From NCBI RefSeq assembly GCF_000687815.1, contig NZ_JHXU01000009.1:1-38139 (forward strand): a stretch of 38,139 bases of DNA, in the 5' to 3' direction. A model generated the notes under the pieces. It was given only the letters and a program-made list of their open reading frames with translations, was not told where the DNA came from and did not search any database. Numbering within the stretch: position 1 is the stretch's first letter; every line of letters starts with the position of its first letter. A program made the translations under genes and the position numbers. Shown here piece by piece: positions 1 to 9,415 of this stretch. The DNA is from Mycoplasma elephantis ATCC 51980. GTDB lineage: Bacteria > Bacillota_I > Bacilli_A > Mycoplasmatales > Metamycoplasmataceae.

Positions 1-594
1 ATAAAAACTGAAAAAGCCACCAAAAAAGAAATTAATCAAGTTTTTAATAAATTTGAGAATATCAAATGTGATAGAATGATAAATGAAGAGAATAAAGAAA
101 ATTCTTACATTCTATTGGAATGAAACGGAAATGATATGAAAAATAAAGAGGCAAAAATACCTGAACAGAATAATTGAAACGGTCTTATTCAAGCAATAAC
201 GCCGGTGTTTAAGAATATGCTTGATGAATCAAATAAAAAACAAGAAGATAAATTCAAAACAATGTTAGATGAATCTAATAAAAAACAAGAAGCTAAATTT
301 AAGGTTATGTTAGATGAATCAAATAAAAAACAAGAAGATAAATTCAAAACAATGTTAGATGAATCAAATAAAATTCAAGAAGAAAAATTTCAAGGAATGT
401 TATACAACCTAAAAATCGAAATTCTTGATGAAATTAATCCTAGATTTGATGTAATTGAAAATGATATAAAAATCTTAAAATCTGATGTTACAGAATTAAA
501 ATCAGATGTAAACGAATTAAAATCAGACGTAAAAATGCTTAAATCATTTCATATAGAAGATATAAAAAAATATAATAAAGAAAATCATAAATAA
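1..594 (+). CDS. Repeat-rich coiled-coil protein (5' end outside window)
   Basis: The frame is open from the first base to a TAA at 592-594 when UGA is read as Trp (at 121 and 175), so about 197 C-terminal residues are visible and the true start lies upstream. The protein is highly charged. Residues 73-132 are four tandem 15-residue units of the type MLDESNKKQEDKFKT. A heptad stretch with three SDVxELK-like units follows near the C-terminus, ending in a Lys-rich tail. Heptads plus charge indicate a long alpha-helical coiled coil. No signal peptide or membrane segment is visible in this part. I do not recognise a family. Proteins with this kind of heptad tail occur in mycoplasma lineage-specific families of unknown role. 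The gene is certain; the function is unknown. Confidence 0.75.
217..396 (+). repeat. Four tandem 45-bp in-frame repeats
   Basis: Units lie at 217-261, 262-306, 307-351 and 352-396, each encoding 15 residues beginning MLDESNK. Units 1 to 3 differ by only a few bases and unit 4 has diverged at its 3' half. The third unit is closer to the first than the second is. Such arrays can change copy number by slippage or recombination while keeping frame. Confidence 0.9.
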
Positions 595-655
595 TATTTT
601 TAAACATTTTATTTTAATGTTAATGGTAAAAATAGTAAAAAATAATGATTTTAGA

Positions 656-749
656 TATAATTATTTTGGCTAATGCATTAGTGCATAGCCAGCCTAATTA
701 TAGGTAGCATAATTCACATTTGAAACAATGGTGAATTTTTTATTTTTTC
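656..749 (+). promoter_or_regulatory. Promoter and structured leader with terminator-like hairpin before purine permease
   Basis: A TATAAT box at 656-661 predicts transcription from about 668. The RNA would open with a hairpin (GGCTA 668-672 with TAGCC 686-690, plus TGCA 674-677 with TGCA 682-685), followed by a small stem (CCTA 693-696 with TAGG 701-704). Next comes AATTCAC (711-717) paired with GTGAATT (731-737), running into T6-A-T6 at 736-748. The last element looks like an intrinsic terminator and stops only two bases before the Shine-Dalgarno at 751-756. The arrangement fits transcription attenuation of the permease. I do not see the conserved core of the guanine/2'-dG riboswitch or of preQ1-I. 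Confidence 0.6.
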
Positions 750-759
750 GAAAGGAAAC

Positions 760-2250
760 ATGAATCAAGACAATTTAGATAATTTAAATGCTAAAGAGAC
801 ACAAGCAAAGAGAAATAGGTTTGTAAATGGCATTGATAATTTTTTCGGAATTTCAAAAAGAAAATCTTCATTTAAAACAGAATTAATTGCAGGAATTATC
901 ACGTTCCTTGCAATGAGTTACATTCTTGTTGCCAACCCCAATATTTTATCAAACCAATATGGATCAAAAATGTCTTATGGGGCTGCATTTATGGCAACCG
1001 CAATTTCCGCTTGTTTAGGCACTCTTTTAATGGGTTTGTTTGCAAAATTACCTTTTGGATTAGCACCAGGTATGGGAATAAATGCATTTTTTTCTTTTAC
1101 AGTATGTGGCGCATGAGGATATAGTGCCGAACAAGCATTAGGAATATGTATTTTATCAGGGTTAATGTTTTTAATAATTTCATTAACTCCAATAAGAAAA
1201 ATAATTATTAGAGCTATTCCAAAAGATTTAAAACTTGCAATTGGAGCAGGTATCGGTCTTTTTATTGCATTTATGGGATTACAAAATTCAGGAATAATCA
1301 CAGCAAATGGTCAAACTCAAGCAAGTGGAGATATTTTAGTTCTTAAAGGGACGCCTTCAATAGGATTAGGAAACCTTAGTTCACCAGTTGCCTTATTAGC
1401 AATTGCTGGTATAGTTTTATCTATTATTTTATATGCTTTAGATGTTAAATTTAATTTTATAATTTCAATAGTTGCGATTGCAATTATAGGAACAATAGCT
1501 AATTACTCAAATTATTTCATTCATGGAACATGAATTGAAAATTATCCTAAATTTGACTTTCAAGGTCAATTTAAATTTAGTGAGTTAACAACTATTAAAG
1601 ATGTTGTTAGTCGTGGTGTTACATCCATTTTTACTGATGGAACCAGTTTTTGAAAAATATCAATTATTCCAGCAATCATTACTTTCTTATTTTTAGATAT
1701 TTTTGATTCAATCGGAACATTTATTGGTGTTGCACAACCATTAGGTCTTATAAATCAAAAAGGGGAGCTAGAAGGCGCTGATAAAGCATTAATATCAGAT
1801 TCAATTGCCACAATAGGGGGAGCCGTAATTGGAACACCAGTTGTTACAACATTTCTAGAATCCTCTACCGGTATTGAATATGGGGGTAAAACAGGATTTA
1901 CTTCAATAGTTATTTCAGCATTATTTGCACTTTCAATACCATTATTCCCTTTATTTTCTATTTTCGCTACATCTCCAGCTGTAACAACAATGGCACTATT
2001 TGTTCTTGGAGCAATGATGATGACTCAATTAAAATCTATTAATTGAAATGATGTGGCAATAACAGCAAGTTCATTTACAATAATGATTTTTATGCCTTTT
2101 ACTTATTCAATTTCAAATGGTATTGTTTTTGGATTTCTTGTTTACGTAATAATGAAAGTTATGCAAGGAAAATATAAAGAAGTTCACCCAATGATGTATG
2201 GATTATTTTTTGTTTTTAGTGCTTATCTAATATATCTTGCAATAATATAA
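760..2250 (+). CDS. pbuG: Purine (guanine/hypoxanthine/adenine) permease, PbuG/AzgA type
   Basis: This 496-residue integral membrane protein should import purine bases by cation symport, which a Mollicute without de novo purine synthesis needs. The N-terminal signature FKTELIAGIITFLAMSYILV followed by ANPNIL, and the later stretches LAPGMGINAF and FLDIFDSIGTFIGV, are typical of the AzgA/PbuG branch of the NCS2 superfamily. About a dozen hydrophobic segments are visible. Length is normal for the family (430-490). The ATG at 760 follows an AAAGGA at 751-756. Trp codons are UGA, for example at 1117. The gene is monocistronic, between its own attenuator-like leader and the palindromic terminator at 2421. 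Exact base specificity cannot be read from sequence. Confidence 0.88.
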
Positions 2251-2372
2251 GTATTTAATTGTTATTCTTAAAATCAAACTTAATGACTTTTATTAAAAAT
2301 GTTTTTTATTTGTTGTAAAATAAATAGTTATAAGTAAGATGAGGATATTTCTTTAGAATAACCTTTTCTAGA

Positions 2373-2452
2373 TATAATCCATAATTCTTGTTAGTTCATT
2401 CTAAAATTTAATAACGTTTAAAAAATACTAGATTTAAATCTAGTATTTTTTT
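2373..2452 (+). ncRNA. Possible small transcript between permease and rpiR
   Basis: The 200-nt gap after the permease holds no gene. It has a TATAAT at 2373-2378 and, about 45 nt later, the strong hairpin plus T-run at 2421-2452, so an RNA of roughly 65-70 nt could be made from about 2385. An inverted repeat TTTAGAAT (2352-2359) / ATTCTAAA (2398-2405) straddles the putative promoter. TATAAT is common by chance in such AT-rich DNA, so this is only a candidate; the hairpin equally serves the permease gene. Confidence 0.25.
2421..2450. terminator. Bidirectional palindromic terminator
   Basis: A perfect 30-nt palindrome: AAAAATACTAGATTT followed by its exact reverse complement, with runs of A before and T after. 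It lies against the stop codon of the rpiR gene (minus strand, 2451-2453) and downstream of the permease (plus strand), so it can end transcripts from both sides. Confidence 0.85.
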
Positions 2453-3260
2453 ATGACTCATTTCAATCTTTTATTAATTTATTTCATTGCAATATATTAT
2501 TTTTGTTGTCTAACTTGTTTATGACATTTGTTAGAATAACATCGCAAATATAAAGTTGTACTATTTTAGCGCTTAGTGAATTAAACCCAAACTTTTCTTC
2601 AGTTATTTCATGCAGTATACAATATTTATGTTTATATTTAATAACACGATTTGCAGTTATAATCAAATATGGAACATCATTTTCCATAACAACTTTTAAA
2701 AGGTGATTAAATTCTTTTGTTTTGCCAGCTTTGGAAAATAAAATTACAAATGGTTTTGATTTATTTTTAAATATATAATTCCCTAATCAAAGTAAAACAG
2801 CATGATAATCAGCATCAAAATATGATCCAATATTAATTTTTTGTAAGTTTAATGCTAACTCATGTGCAGCAACGCTACTTGACCCTGTCCCAAAGACTAG
2901 AACCTTACTCGAAGATAAAATCGAGTTTGTTGCATAATCTAAAATTTCTGTTTTAATAACATTATTTGTTGAATTAATAGCATTTATATAACTCAAAGAA
3001 ACTCTTGAAAATATCTCATTTTCCGCATAAATATTATCCGATGAAAGTAAACGATGTTTTACATAAAATTGAAGTTCTTTAAAAGATGTAAAATTTAATT
3101 TTTTATATAATCTTGTTAAAACCCCAGTTGATGTTTGACTATTCATTGCGCATTCATCGATGGAACTTGAAGAAAACTCATTTGGAGATTTATTTATATA
3201 TTCAAGAGCTTTTTTCTCTGAATTGGTAAGCTTATCTATTTCATTTACAAAAAATTTCAT
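2451..3260 (-). CDS. RpiR-family transcriptional regulator (HTH-SIS), last gene of the ula operon
   Basis: A 269-residue protein with an N-terminal HTH_6 domain (about 1-77, with SEKKALEYI and the helix-turn-helix near SSIDECAMNSQTSTGVLTRL) and a C-terminal SIS domain (about 115-235, including VLVFGTGSSSVAAHELA) that in this family binds phosphosugars. The ATG at 3260 is chosen over longer in-frame TTG/GTG options because AAAGGTG lies about ten bases upstream. The upstream gene ends at 3262, so the two are translationally coupled. It is the promoter-distal gene of the ascorbate operon and most likely its regulator, replacing the DeoR-type UlaR of enterobacteria. A pentose phosphate or ascorbate 6-phosphate is a plausible but unproven effector. 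Confidence 0.85.
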
Positions 3261-3261
3261 A

Positions 3262-3729
3262 TTAAATTTCACCTTTATCAATTATAAAATAATTTCTTCG
3301 TCATGTAATAGTTAATTTTTCATTAGGTAAAATTTTTAGTTTTAATAAAAGGTTTTCGTAATAGTGTTTAGGACAACTAAAAAATAAGCCTTTTTTAATT
3401 AATTTTAAACTTTTGTAGTCTAAATTTATAAACAAATTATTAAATATTTTGAATGAAATAGTTGAATTTTTATTTAATTCTTTATTTTCTAGTTTTATAT
3501 TTAAACCATGTTTTTTTTGTATATTATTAAAATGAATGAATTCTACATCACCATTAAAATTAAGCGTTACTGGCAATATATTTAATTCTAATTTTTCAAA
3601 CATAAGATCGAGATTTTTGAAAGGAAAAGATGCTCATTTTCTACGACTTAATGTAAAAATACTTGGTACGATTCAGTAACGTCCATCAATATAATTTATT
3701 TTAATATTACTTAAATTATCACTATTCAT
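3262..3729 (-). CDS. Hypothetical protein, 155 aa, within ula operon
   Basis: The open frame starts with ATG at 3729 and reads through two UGA Trp codons to a TAA at 3262-3264. It overlaps the end of the HAD gene by 8 nt (ATGAATAG) and stops one base before the ATG of the regulator, so it is clearly a member of the operon. The protein begins MNSDNLSNIKINYIDGRYW. It has no membrane segment and no signal peptide, is rich in Leu, Asn and Lys, and alternates hydrophobic and polar residues in a way that suggests beta strands. I recognise no family or catalytic motif. Its position suggests a role with the sugar-phosphate genes or the RpiR regulator. Confidence 0.7.
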
Positions 3730-4570
3730 TTTTCTCTAATAATTCTACAAAATAACTTATTCCATCTTCATTATTTGTTTTAGTTATGAAATTTGCACTT
3801 TTTTTAACATTTTCGTTTGCATTACCCATTGCAACAAAAAATCCTGTCGCATCTTTCATTGACAAATCATTATCAGCATCACCAAATGCGATAACCTTGT
3901 TTTTATCTATATTATGATTTTGAATAAAATTCTTAAGTGCATTACCTTTAGAGGAATTTTTAGGCATGATATCAAGAACATTTGGTTGAGAACAAATTGA
4001 ATAAATATCACTAAATTTTAAAATAAGTTTTTTAAGTTCTTCAATTATTTGTTTATCTTTTTCCTCGGGTAGTACAAGATATTTAACTACATCAAATTTA
4101 TTTGAAATTTGTGAAAAATTATTTGTAACAATATTGTTAAATTGGTATTTATACTTTTTATCAATAAATGGTCAAACGATTTTTTTATTAAATTCTGATG
4201 AATGATATTCTAAAACAATCATCGTATTACTTGTATAAACTAAATGATTGATCTTATTTTTTTCTAAAAATTCCGATATTTTAATGACGGTATTTTTGGA
4301 AATTGTATCTATATATTCAATTAAATTGTTATCTATATCATAAACTAATGAACCATTTGATGAAATCATAGATGATTTTAAATTTAATTTTTCTATTAAT
4401 TCACGATTACGATAATACGGTCTGCCTGTCGCTATAATTATTTTTTTATTCTTTAGTCTTAATTTATTTAATGTATTTAAAGTTGCTTCGCTAATTTTTT
4501 TATCTGAATTATATAATGTCCCATCTAAATCAAAAACAAAATATTCGAAATTAGTTAATTTTTTGTCCAT
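3722..4570 (-). CDS. Cof-type HAD-IIB hydrolase (sugar-phosphate phosphatase-like)
   Basis: This 282-residue protein carries HAD motif I FDLDGTLYNSD near the N-terminus, motif II in MISSNGS, and motif III/IV GDADNDLSMKDATGFFVAMGN near the C-terminus, with the cap domain between. That is the layout of Cof/YbiV-like Mg-dependent phosphatases, which dephosphorylate sugar phosphates, nucleotides or pyridoxal phosphate. Of three nearby ATGs, the one at 4570 is preferred: it has AAAAGG six bases upstream and gives the usual short lead-in to motif I. It overlaps the ulaF end by 20 nt, so it is cotranscribed. In the ascorbate operon it may relieve phosphosugar build-up, but the substrate cannot be read from sequence. 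Confidence 0.85.
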
Positions 4571-5282
4571 AATATGCCTTTTCCCCATGCTTTCTTTCAT
4601 AATGTTTTTTTATGAGTGCTGGTTGAGCACTTGATGCATTATTATTATAAACAATAAATGTATTTATCGCTATTTTAGCTACTTCTTCTAGAGTAAGTGC
4701 TAAATCAACTGCATTTTTAGGATTTTTATAACTTCATGCAAATGGGCCGTGTTCTTTTACTAAAATAGCGGAACATGCTTTTGGGTCTATCTTTCTTTTT
4801 TCAATTTCTTCAATAATAACTAAACCAGTATTATGTTCATAATTATTATTAATTTCTTTTTCTGAGAGTGACCGAGCACAAGGAACGGGGCCATAAAAAT
4901 TATCTGCATGCGTAGTTCCTAAACAGGGAATATCTTTACCGGCTTGAGCAAATGCTACAGCATTAGGACTATGGGTGTGAACTATACCTTTTATATTTTT
5001 ATTATTTTTATATAAAAGAGTGTGTGTTGGTGTATCACTTGAAGGATTATATTTGCCATCAATTACATTATTATTTAAATCAGTTATGACCATATCTTCT
5101 GGCCTTAATTCATTATATGAAACACCACTAGGTTTAATAACCATATATTTTCTATCTTTTGTTATACCAGATACGTTTCCTCAAGTATGGATAACTAAAT
5201 TATATTTAACAAGAAGCATATTTGCTTCATAAACTTCTTTTTTTAATTCTCTAATTTCAGCATCATATGATTTGTCAAGCAT
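4551..5282 (-). CDS. ulaF: L-ribulose-5-phosphate 4-epimerase (UlaF/AraD)
   Basis: Class II aldolase-fold enzyme that converts L-ribulose 5-phosphate to D-xylulose 5-phosphate, the last step of ascorbate utilisation before the pentose-phosphate/phosphoketolase route. The 243 residues match the family length. Visible signatures are HTWGNVSG near the N-terminus, VIKPSGVSY, the zinc ligands in GIVHTHSP and the His in VKEHGPFAW, and the typical C-terminal end HGEKAYYGQ. The ATG at 5282 follows a strong GGGGGTGA and overlaps the ulaE stop (TAATG), indicating translational coupling. The araD and ulaF families are homologous; the operon context favours ulaF. Confidence 0.92.
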
Positions 5283-6160
5283 TAATTGTCACCCCCAATT
5301 TTTGACCATTGTAAATGGTAAAAATCTTTAGCGTTCTTTATATAATTAATGGACTCCTCTTTTGATTCATCGGGATTATTTAAAGACCACATTTCAATCA
5401 TAATTGGTTGATTTAATTTTAGTGTTTTAAGAATATCTAAAATATAAGGAAAATCTACAGTTCCATCACCAAATGGGATATCCCTAAACTTACCAGGTAT
5501 AGTATCTTTAAAATGAAATGCTACAATATTATTTTTTGCTATTTTAAATTCATTAAATAATTCCTCTTTTTTGCATCATTGAAAAATATTTCCTAAATCT
5601 GGATATATTTGTAAAAATGGTGAATTAATTTTCTTAACGTATTTAAGAGCAATAGAATTTTTTCCCATAAATGGAGTATCCATTATTTCAAAAGCTAATA
5701 ACATTGAATGTTTTTGAGCAATTTTTACTGCTTTTTTTATACCTTTTACAAAATTGTTTACAGTTTTTTCATCACTTGACTCATAGTATACATCGTATCC
5801 CGCTAACTGAACAGTTCTTATACCTAATTTTTTAGCGAGAATAATCGCTTTTTCCATAATATTCATAGCCATTTTACGTATTTTAGGATCTTTTGAACCA
5901 AATGGATACTTTCTATGACCGCTTAATGTCATGGAATTAAAATTGAAGTTGTGTTTAACTAGTAGGTTTTGCACTTCTTTTATTTCTTTATTAGTTCAAT
6001 CTAAACGAGCAAGTCTTTCATCGGTTTCATCAACTGAAAATTCCATAAAATCAAACCCAGCAGATTTAGCAATTAAAATTTTTTCTTCTAAATTTCATTT
6101 ATTATTAATTGCTTTTTCATAAATACCAATTAATCTATTTTCAGTATTTTGTAAACTCAT
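5282..6160 (-). CDS. ulaE: L-ribulose-5-phosphate 3-epimerase / L-xylulose-5-phosphate 3-epimerase (UlaE)
   Basis: A 292-residue TIM-barrel protein of the AP-endonuclease-2/xylose-isomerase-like superfamily, the usual size for UlaE. It interconverts L-xylulose 5-phosphate (from UlaD) and L-ribulose 5-phosphate (for UlaF). Typical stretches are [24 protein letters not shown], the metal-site segments [11 protein letters not shown] and [11 protein letters not shown], and PIMIEMWS near the C-terminus. The ATG at 6160 lies inside the end of ulaD (26-nt overlap), and its stop overlaps the ulaF start by one base. UlaD, UlaE and UlaF in a row make the assignment firm. Confidence 0.92.
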
Positions 6161-6788
6161 CCTTAAATTCCTTAGCAGCTTTTTCTGGATCTTTAGAATC
6201 TCTTAATGCTCTTCCAGCTATAAAAATATAAATTGGAATATCTTTAAAAAGTTTTATATCTTCTAATTCAACTCCGCCTGTAATAGTTACTTTAAAACCA
6301 TCTTTAGAAAGTCTTTTTACAGCTTCTATATCATTACTTCCTCATTTAACACCACTAGCTTGTGAGTCTCTTGAACGGTGTCAAACAACTTGCGGAACAT
6401 TAATTTCTTTTCACATTTTGACTTGATCTCATGTGAAATTACTCGTTAATTCAATTTGAACTTCTTTATCTTTTCCATAATCTTTTGCAATTTTCATTGT
6501 TTCCGAAATTGTTGGAACTTCAGCTGCGCATATACAAGTTGTATAATCGGCACCATTTTCAAAAAACATTTTTCCAAACACCTTACCAGCGTCTGCGATT
6601 TTACCATCAGCAACAATTATCTTATTAGGGAAAGCTTCTTTTAATGCTTTAATAGCTTTTTTACCTTCGCTAGCTATTAATATTGTTCCTACTTCAATAA
6701 CATCTATATATTTTTCAACTTTTTTTGCACTATTAATTGCTTCTTCTATAGTTAAGTTATCTAGCGCAATTTGTAACATTGGTATCAT
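6135..6788 (-). CDS. ulaD: 3-keto-L-gulonate-6-phosphate decarboxylase (UlaD)
   Basis: A 217-residue (beta/alpha)8 barrel of the orotidine 5'-phosphate decarboxylase suprafamily. It decarboxylates 3-keto-L-gulonate 6-phosphate to L-xylulose 5-phosphate with Mg2+. The catalytic DxKxxD signature appears as [11 protein letters not shown], preceded by [11 protein letters not shown]. The phosphate-binding ends KVTITGGVE and [14 protein letters not shown] close the barrel. The start at 6788 has AAGGAG five bases upstream. It follows the PTS IIA gene by 8 nt and overlaps ulaE. HPS-type decarboxylases share the fold, but the neighbours settle the choice. Confidence 0.93.
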
Positions 6789-6796
6789 ATTTCTCC

Positions 6797-7282
6797 TTAT
6801 ACTAAATATTTTGTGTAATCAATAGCTTTTATTATTTTTATAATTTCTTCTTTATTTTTTGCAGCAATGATTTTCTTTAATGTTTCTTCATTTTCAAATA
6901 CCGCAATAATTTGCGGAATCGCAATAGCGGTATGCGTTTCACCATCTATTGCCGCTAGCGCAACTAATATACTTACTTCACGTTCATCGTTTTCGAACTT
7001 AATTGGTTTAGTTAGTGTTAAAAGAGAAAAACCATTACTAAAAACAGCATCTGTTGTAGCACTTGCATGCGGCATAGCTAAACCATCGCAAATAACATAA
7101 TACGGACCATGCTTTTTAGTTGACTCTAAAATCAATTCATAATATTTTTCGTTGATAATTTTTTTATTTACTAATGGTTCAAGTGATTTATGAATTGCAT
7201 CTTTTCAATCTTTTGCCTCATAGTGACAAATAATGGAATTATTTAAAATTAAATTATCTAAAAAATTTAACTTATCACTCAT
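6797..7282 (-). CDS. ulaC: Ascorbate-type PTS EIIA component (UlaC)
   Basis: A 161-residue mannitol/fructose-family EIIA domain. It accepts the phosphoryl group from HPr and passes it to EIIB. The phosphorylated histidine is H72 in CDGLAMPHAS, the typical PHA motif of the family. ATG 7282 directly abuts the TAA of ulaB (TAAATG), so translation is coupled. Full length and intact. The assignment to ascorbate rests on its position among ulaA, ulaB and ulaD. Confidence 0.9.
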
Positions 7283-7567
7283 TTACTTAATTCCATTTCT
7301 TAATGCATCCGAAAGAGCTTCTTTAATTTCTTCTGCACTCATAATGTTTTTTAAACCATAAGCTCTTGCCTTACCATTTTTTACTTCACTTAGAAAATTT
7401 TGAGTACATAAAACAACGTCAACACTATTAATTAAGCCTTTTCCTTGACCTAAACCCATTGCTTCAACACTACCCAAAATCCCTAGTTCTTTCATTGCAT
7501 TGCTTACTTTTACTTTTATTATCATACTTGTTCCCATACCAGAACCGCATAAACATAATATCTTCAT
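7283..7567 (-). CDS. ulaB: Ascorbate-type PTS EIIB component (UlaB)
   Basis: A 94-residue stand-alone EIIB domain. The start MKILCLCGSGMGTSMII carries the phosphocysteine C7 in the P-loop-like CGSGMGTS motif. It relays phosphate from UlaC to ascorbate as the sugar crosses UlaA. ATG 7567 is preceded by AAAGGA eight bases upstream. The upstream ulaA gene is separated by 59 nt that contain a hairpin at 7601-7620. Family, size and order are standard. Confidence 0.93.
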   Translation of the reverse strand: MKILCLCGSGMGTSMIIKVKVSNAMKELGILGSVEAMGLGQGKGLINSVDVVLCTQNFLSEVKNGKARAYGLKNIMSAEEIKEALSDALRNGIK

Positions 7568-7600
7568 ATATAAATCCTTTATATTTTATAAATAAGAAAT

Positions 7601-7620
7601 AAAAACGGAAAACCGTTTTT
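7601..7620. terminator. Intercistronic hairpin between ulaA and ulaB
   Basis: AAAAACGG (7601-7608) and CCGTTTTT (7613-7620) form an 8-bp stem with a 4-nt loop. On the minus strand the stem is followed by ATTTCTTATTT, so termination would be weak or partial. It may lower expression of the promoter-distal genes relative to the lactonase and ulaA, or protect a processed end. It is symmetric, but no plus-strand gene needs it. Confidence 0.5.
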
Positions 7621-7626
7621 ATTTTT

Positions 7627-9396
7627 TTAAATGGTTGATTCTTTTATATCTTTTTTAAGTGTTGGATTAATTCTAAATAATTTTTGTAATAAAGTTTGTT
7701 TTTCTTGTCTATTTGAATCAATAATTTGGGCAGCAATAATAAGAATTACTGGAACTAATAAAAATACTATAAATGAAGCATACATATTTCATGAAGCAAC
7801 AATTAATAATAGACCTCAAATTAATGTTCAATCAAACATACCATTATAACCTGTTGTATATGGTTTTAATACAGTACCATCTTTAATAAATTCTGTACCA
7901 CATCCACCATAATTCTGAATCATTGATAGACCTAATGCTATTACTATAATTTCAACAAATCCAAATATTGCAGGAACAATTAATGATGCTTTAAAACCAC
8001 CTGATGCATTTGCAAAAACACCTATCGTACCTGAGTTAAAGAATAATGTAATAAATAATGGGATTGGTGTAACAAGTTCAAAATTACCGATTTTTGCTAA
8101 TGAAAGCGCCAAAATAATTCCGACAGCTGCAAATTGTGCTATTGTACCAGACACAAAACCATATGTTACCGAATTAGGTGAGAATCCATATGTTGCAGCA
8201 CAATCTACAGCAACAACAGCACCTGGCACCAATTTTTCACTAATACCTTGAAATGATTGTTGTAGTTCAGTAACAAACATTCTAACACCCATTTGAATAA
8301 CTAAAATTGATCCTACAAGTTTAAGTGACCCAAGAATTAAGTTAATTGCTCAAAATGCACCACCAGCCACATTTCATGAGCCATATACTTTACTATTTAA
8401 TACATTATTGTCTAGCGAAAATCTTATTGTAGCAGGATCAACACCAGCACGTAATGGCACAAATTGTAAAATTAATACCAAAATTAAGAATAATATAAGA
8501 ATAATTAATGATTGAGTAAATATGTTATCTTCAAATATTTTTATTTTATTTGATAGTTTTTTAGTTTCTGCTGAATCTTCTTTTTTACCGAAAAATCTTC
8601 CTATACCATATGCAAGTGCAGCACCAATCATTTGTTGGTGACCAACAGCAAAACCGGCATTTTCAGTAACAACATCACTACCTTTAATTGTTGCGCTTGA
8701 TGCAACCCCTCAGTATGCACCTAAAATTAAACCAGATAAAATTACTACTCCCGCTTGTGCAGCTGCTGTTGGTAATTTATCAGTTGTTAAAAATGAAGCA
8801 CCACTAAACATTGTAAAAAATATTGTGGTTACAACAAGAGCTGATTGTTGAAACATAACATGTCCTGTAATCATAAGAGAGTGAACATTTGTTCATTTTC
8901 TTAATGCTACTAAAATAATGTTTACAACAAATCCTATTAATAATGCAAATGATATTCACGAAACAAATGCGGCACTAATACCTTTTAAAAAGTTTTCGCC
9001 CGATACTCATCCCATGTATGGATCTAATGAAGTAACATTAGAACCTAATTTACTAATACCCATAAATATAACTTTAGCCATACCAACAAGTACACCCGAA
9101 CCAATAGAAAGAACTAATACACCTATAATAGCTTTCATCATTCCTATAATTGATTCAGAAATACCCCTGCCTAAAACTAAATATCCAATAAGTACTAATA
9201 ATCCAATTAAAATAGCATTAACACCTAAAAAGTTGTCGATTAGGATATTTTTCATAAAATATGATGTACCCACACCTCAATCTCATTTTTTAAGACCAAC
9301 TGTAAGTATATATCCACCAACAAACAATCCAAGAATAATCAAACCGATAAGTAATGCTTTTCAATTAAATTTACTTGATGTCTTTTTTTCTGACAT
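7627..9396 (-). CDS. ulaA: Ascorbate-specific PTS EIIC permease (UlaA/SgaT)
   Basis: A 589-residue polytopic membrane protein that translocates and phosphorylates L-ascorbate with UlaB and UlaC. Many hydrophobic segments are visible, for example LIGLIILGLFVGGYILTVGL at the N-terminus. The family-typical LIDNFLGVNAILIGLLVLIG, ESIIGMMKAIIGVLVLSIGS and GVRMFVTELQQSFQGISEKL segments and the PGAVVAVDCAATYGFSPN stretch are present. It is longer than the enterobacterial UlaA (about 465): there is a long hydrophilic insert near SAETKKLSNKIKIFED and an extended C-terminus. ATG 9396 follows AAAGGGA closely. Trp codons are UGA throughout. Confidence 0.9.
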
Positions 9397-9415
9397 ATTC
9401 CCTTTCTTTAATCTT

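Noticed and set aside
217-396. CRISPR-like repeat array
   Set aside because: The units are contiguous, in frame and without spacers; they are protein-coding repeats.
656-757. Guanine or 2'-deoxyguanosine riboswitch
   Set aside because: The three-way junction core and paired loops of that class are not present; only an attenuator-like leader can be supported.
975-1301. A 108-codon minus-strand frame
   Set aside because: Shadow of the purine permease on the opposite strand; no Shine-Dalgarno sequence and no recognisable domain.
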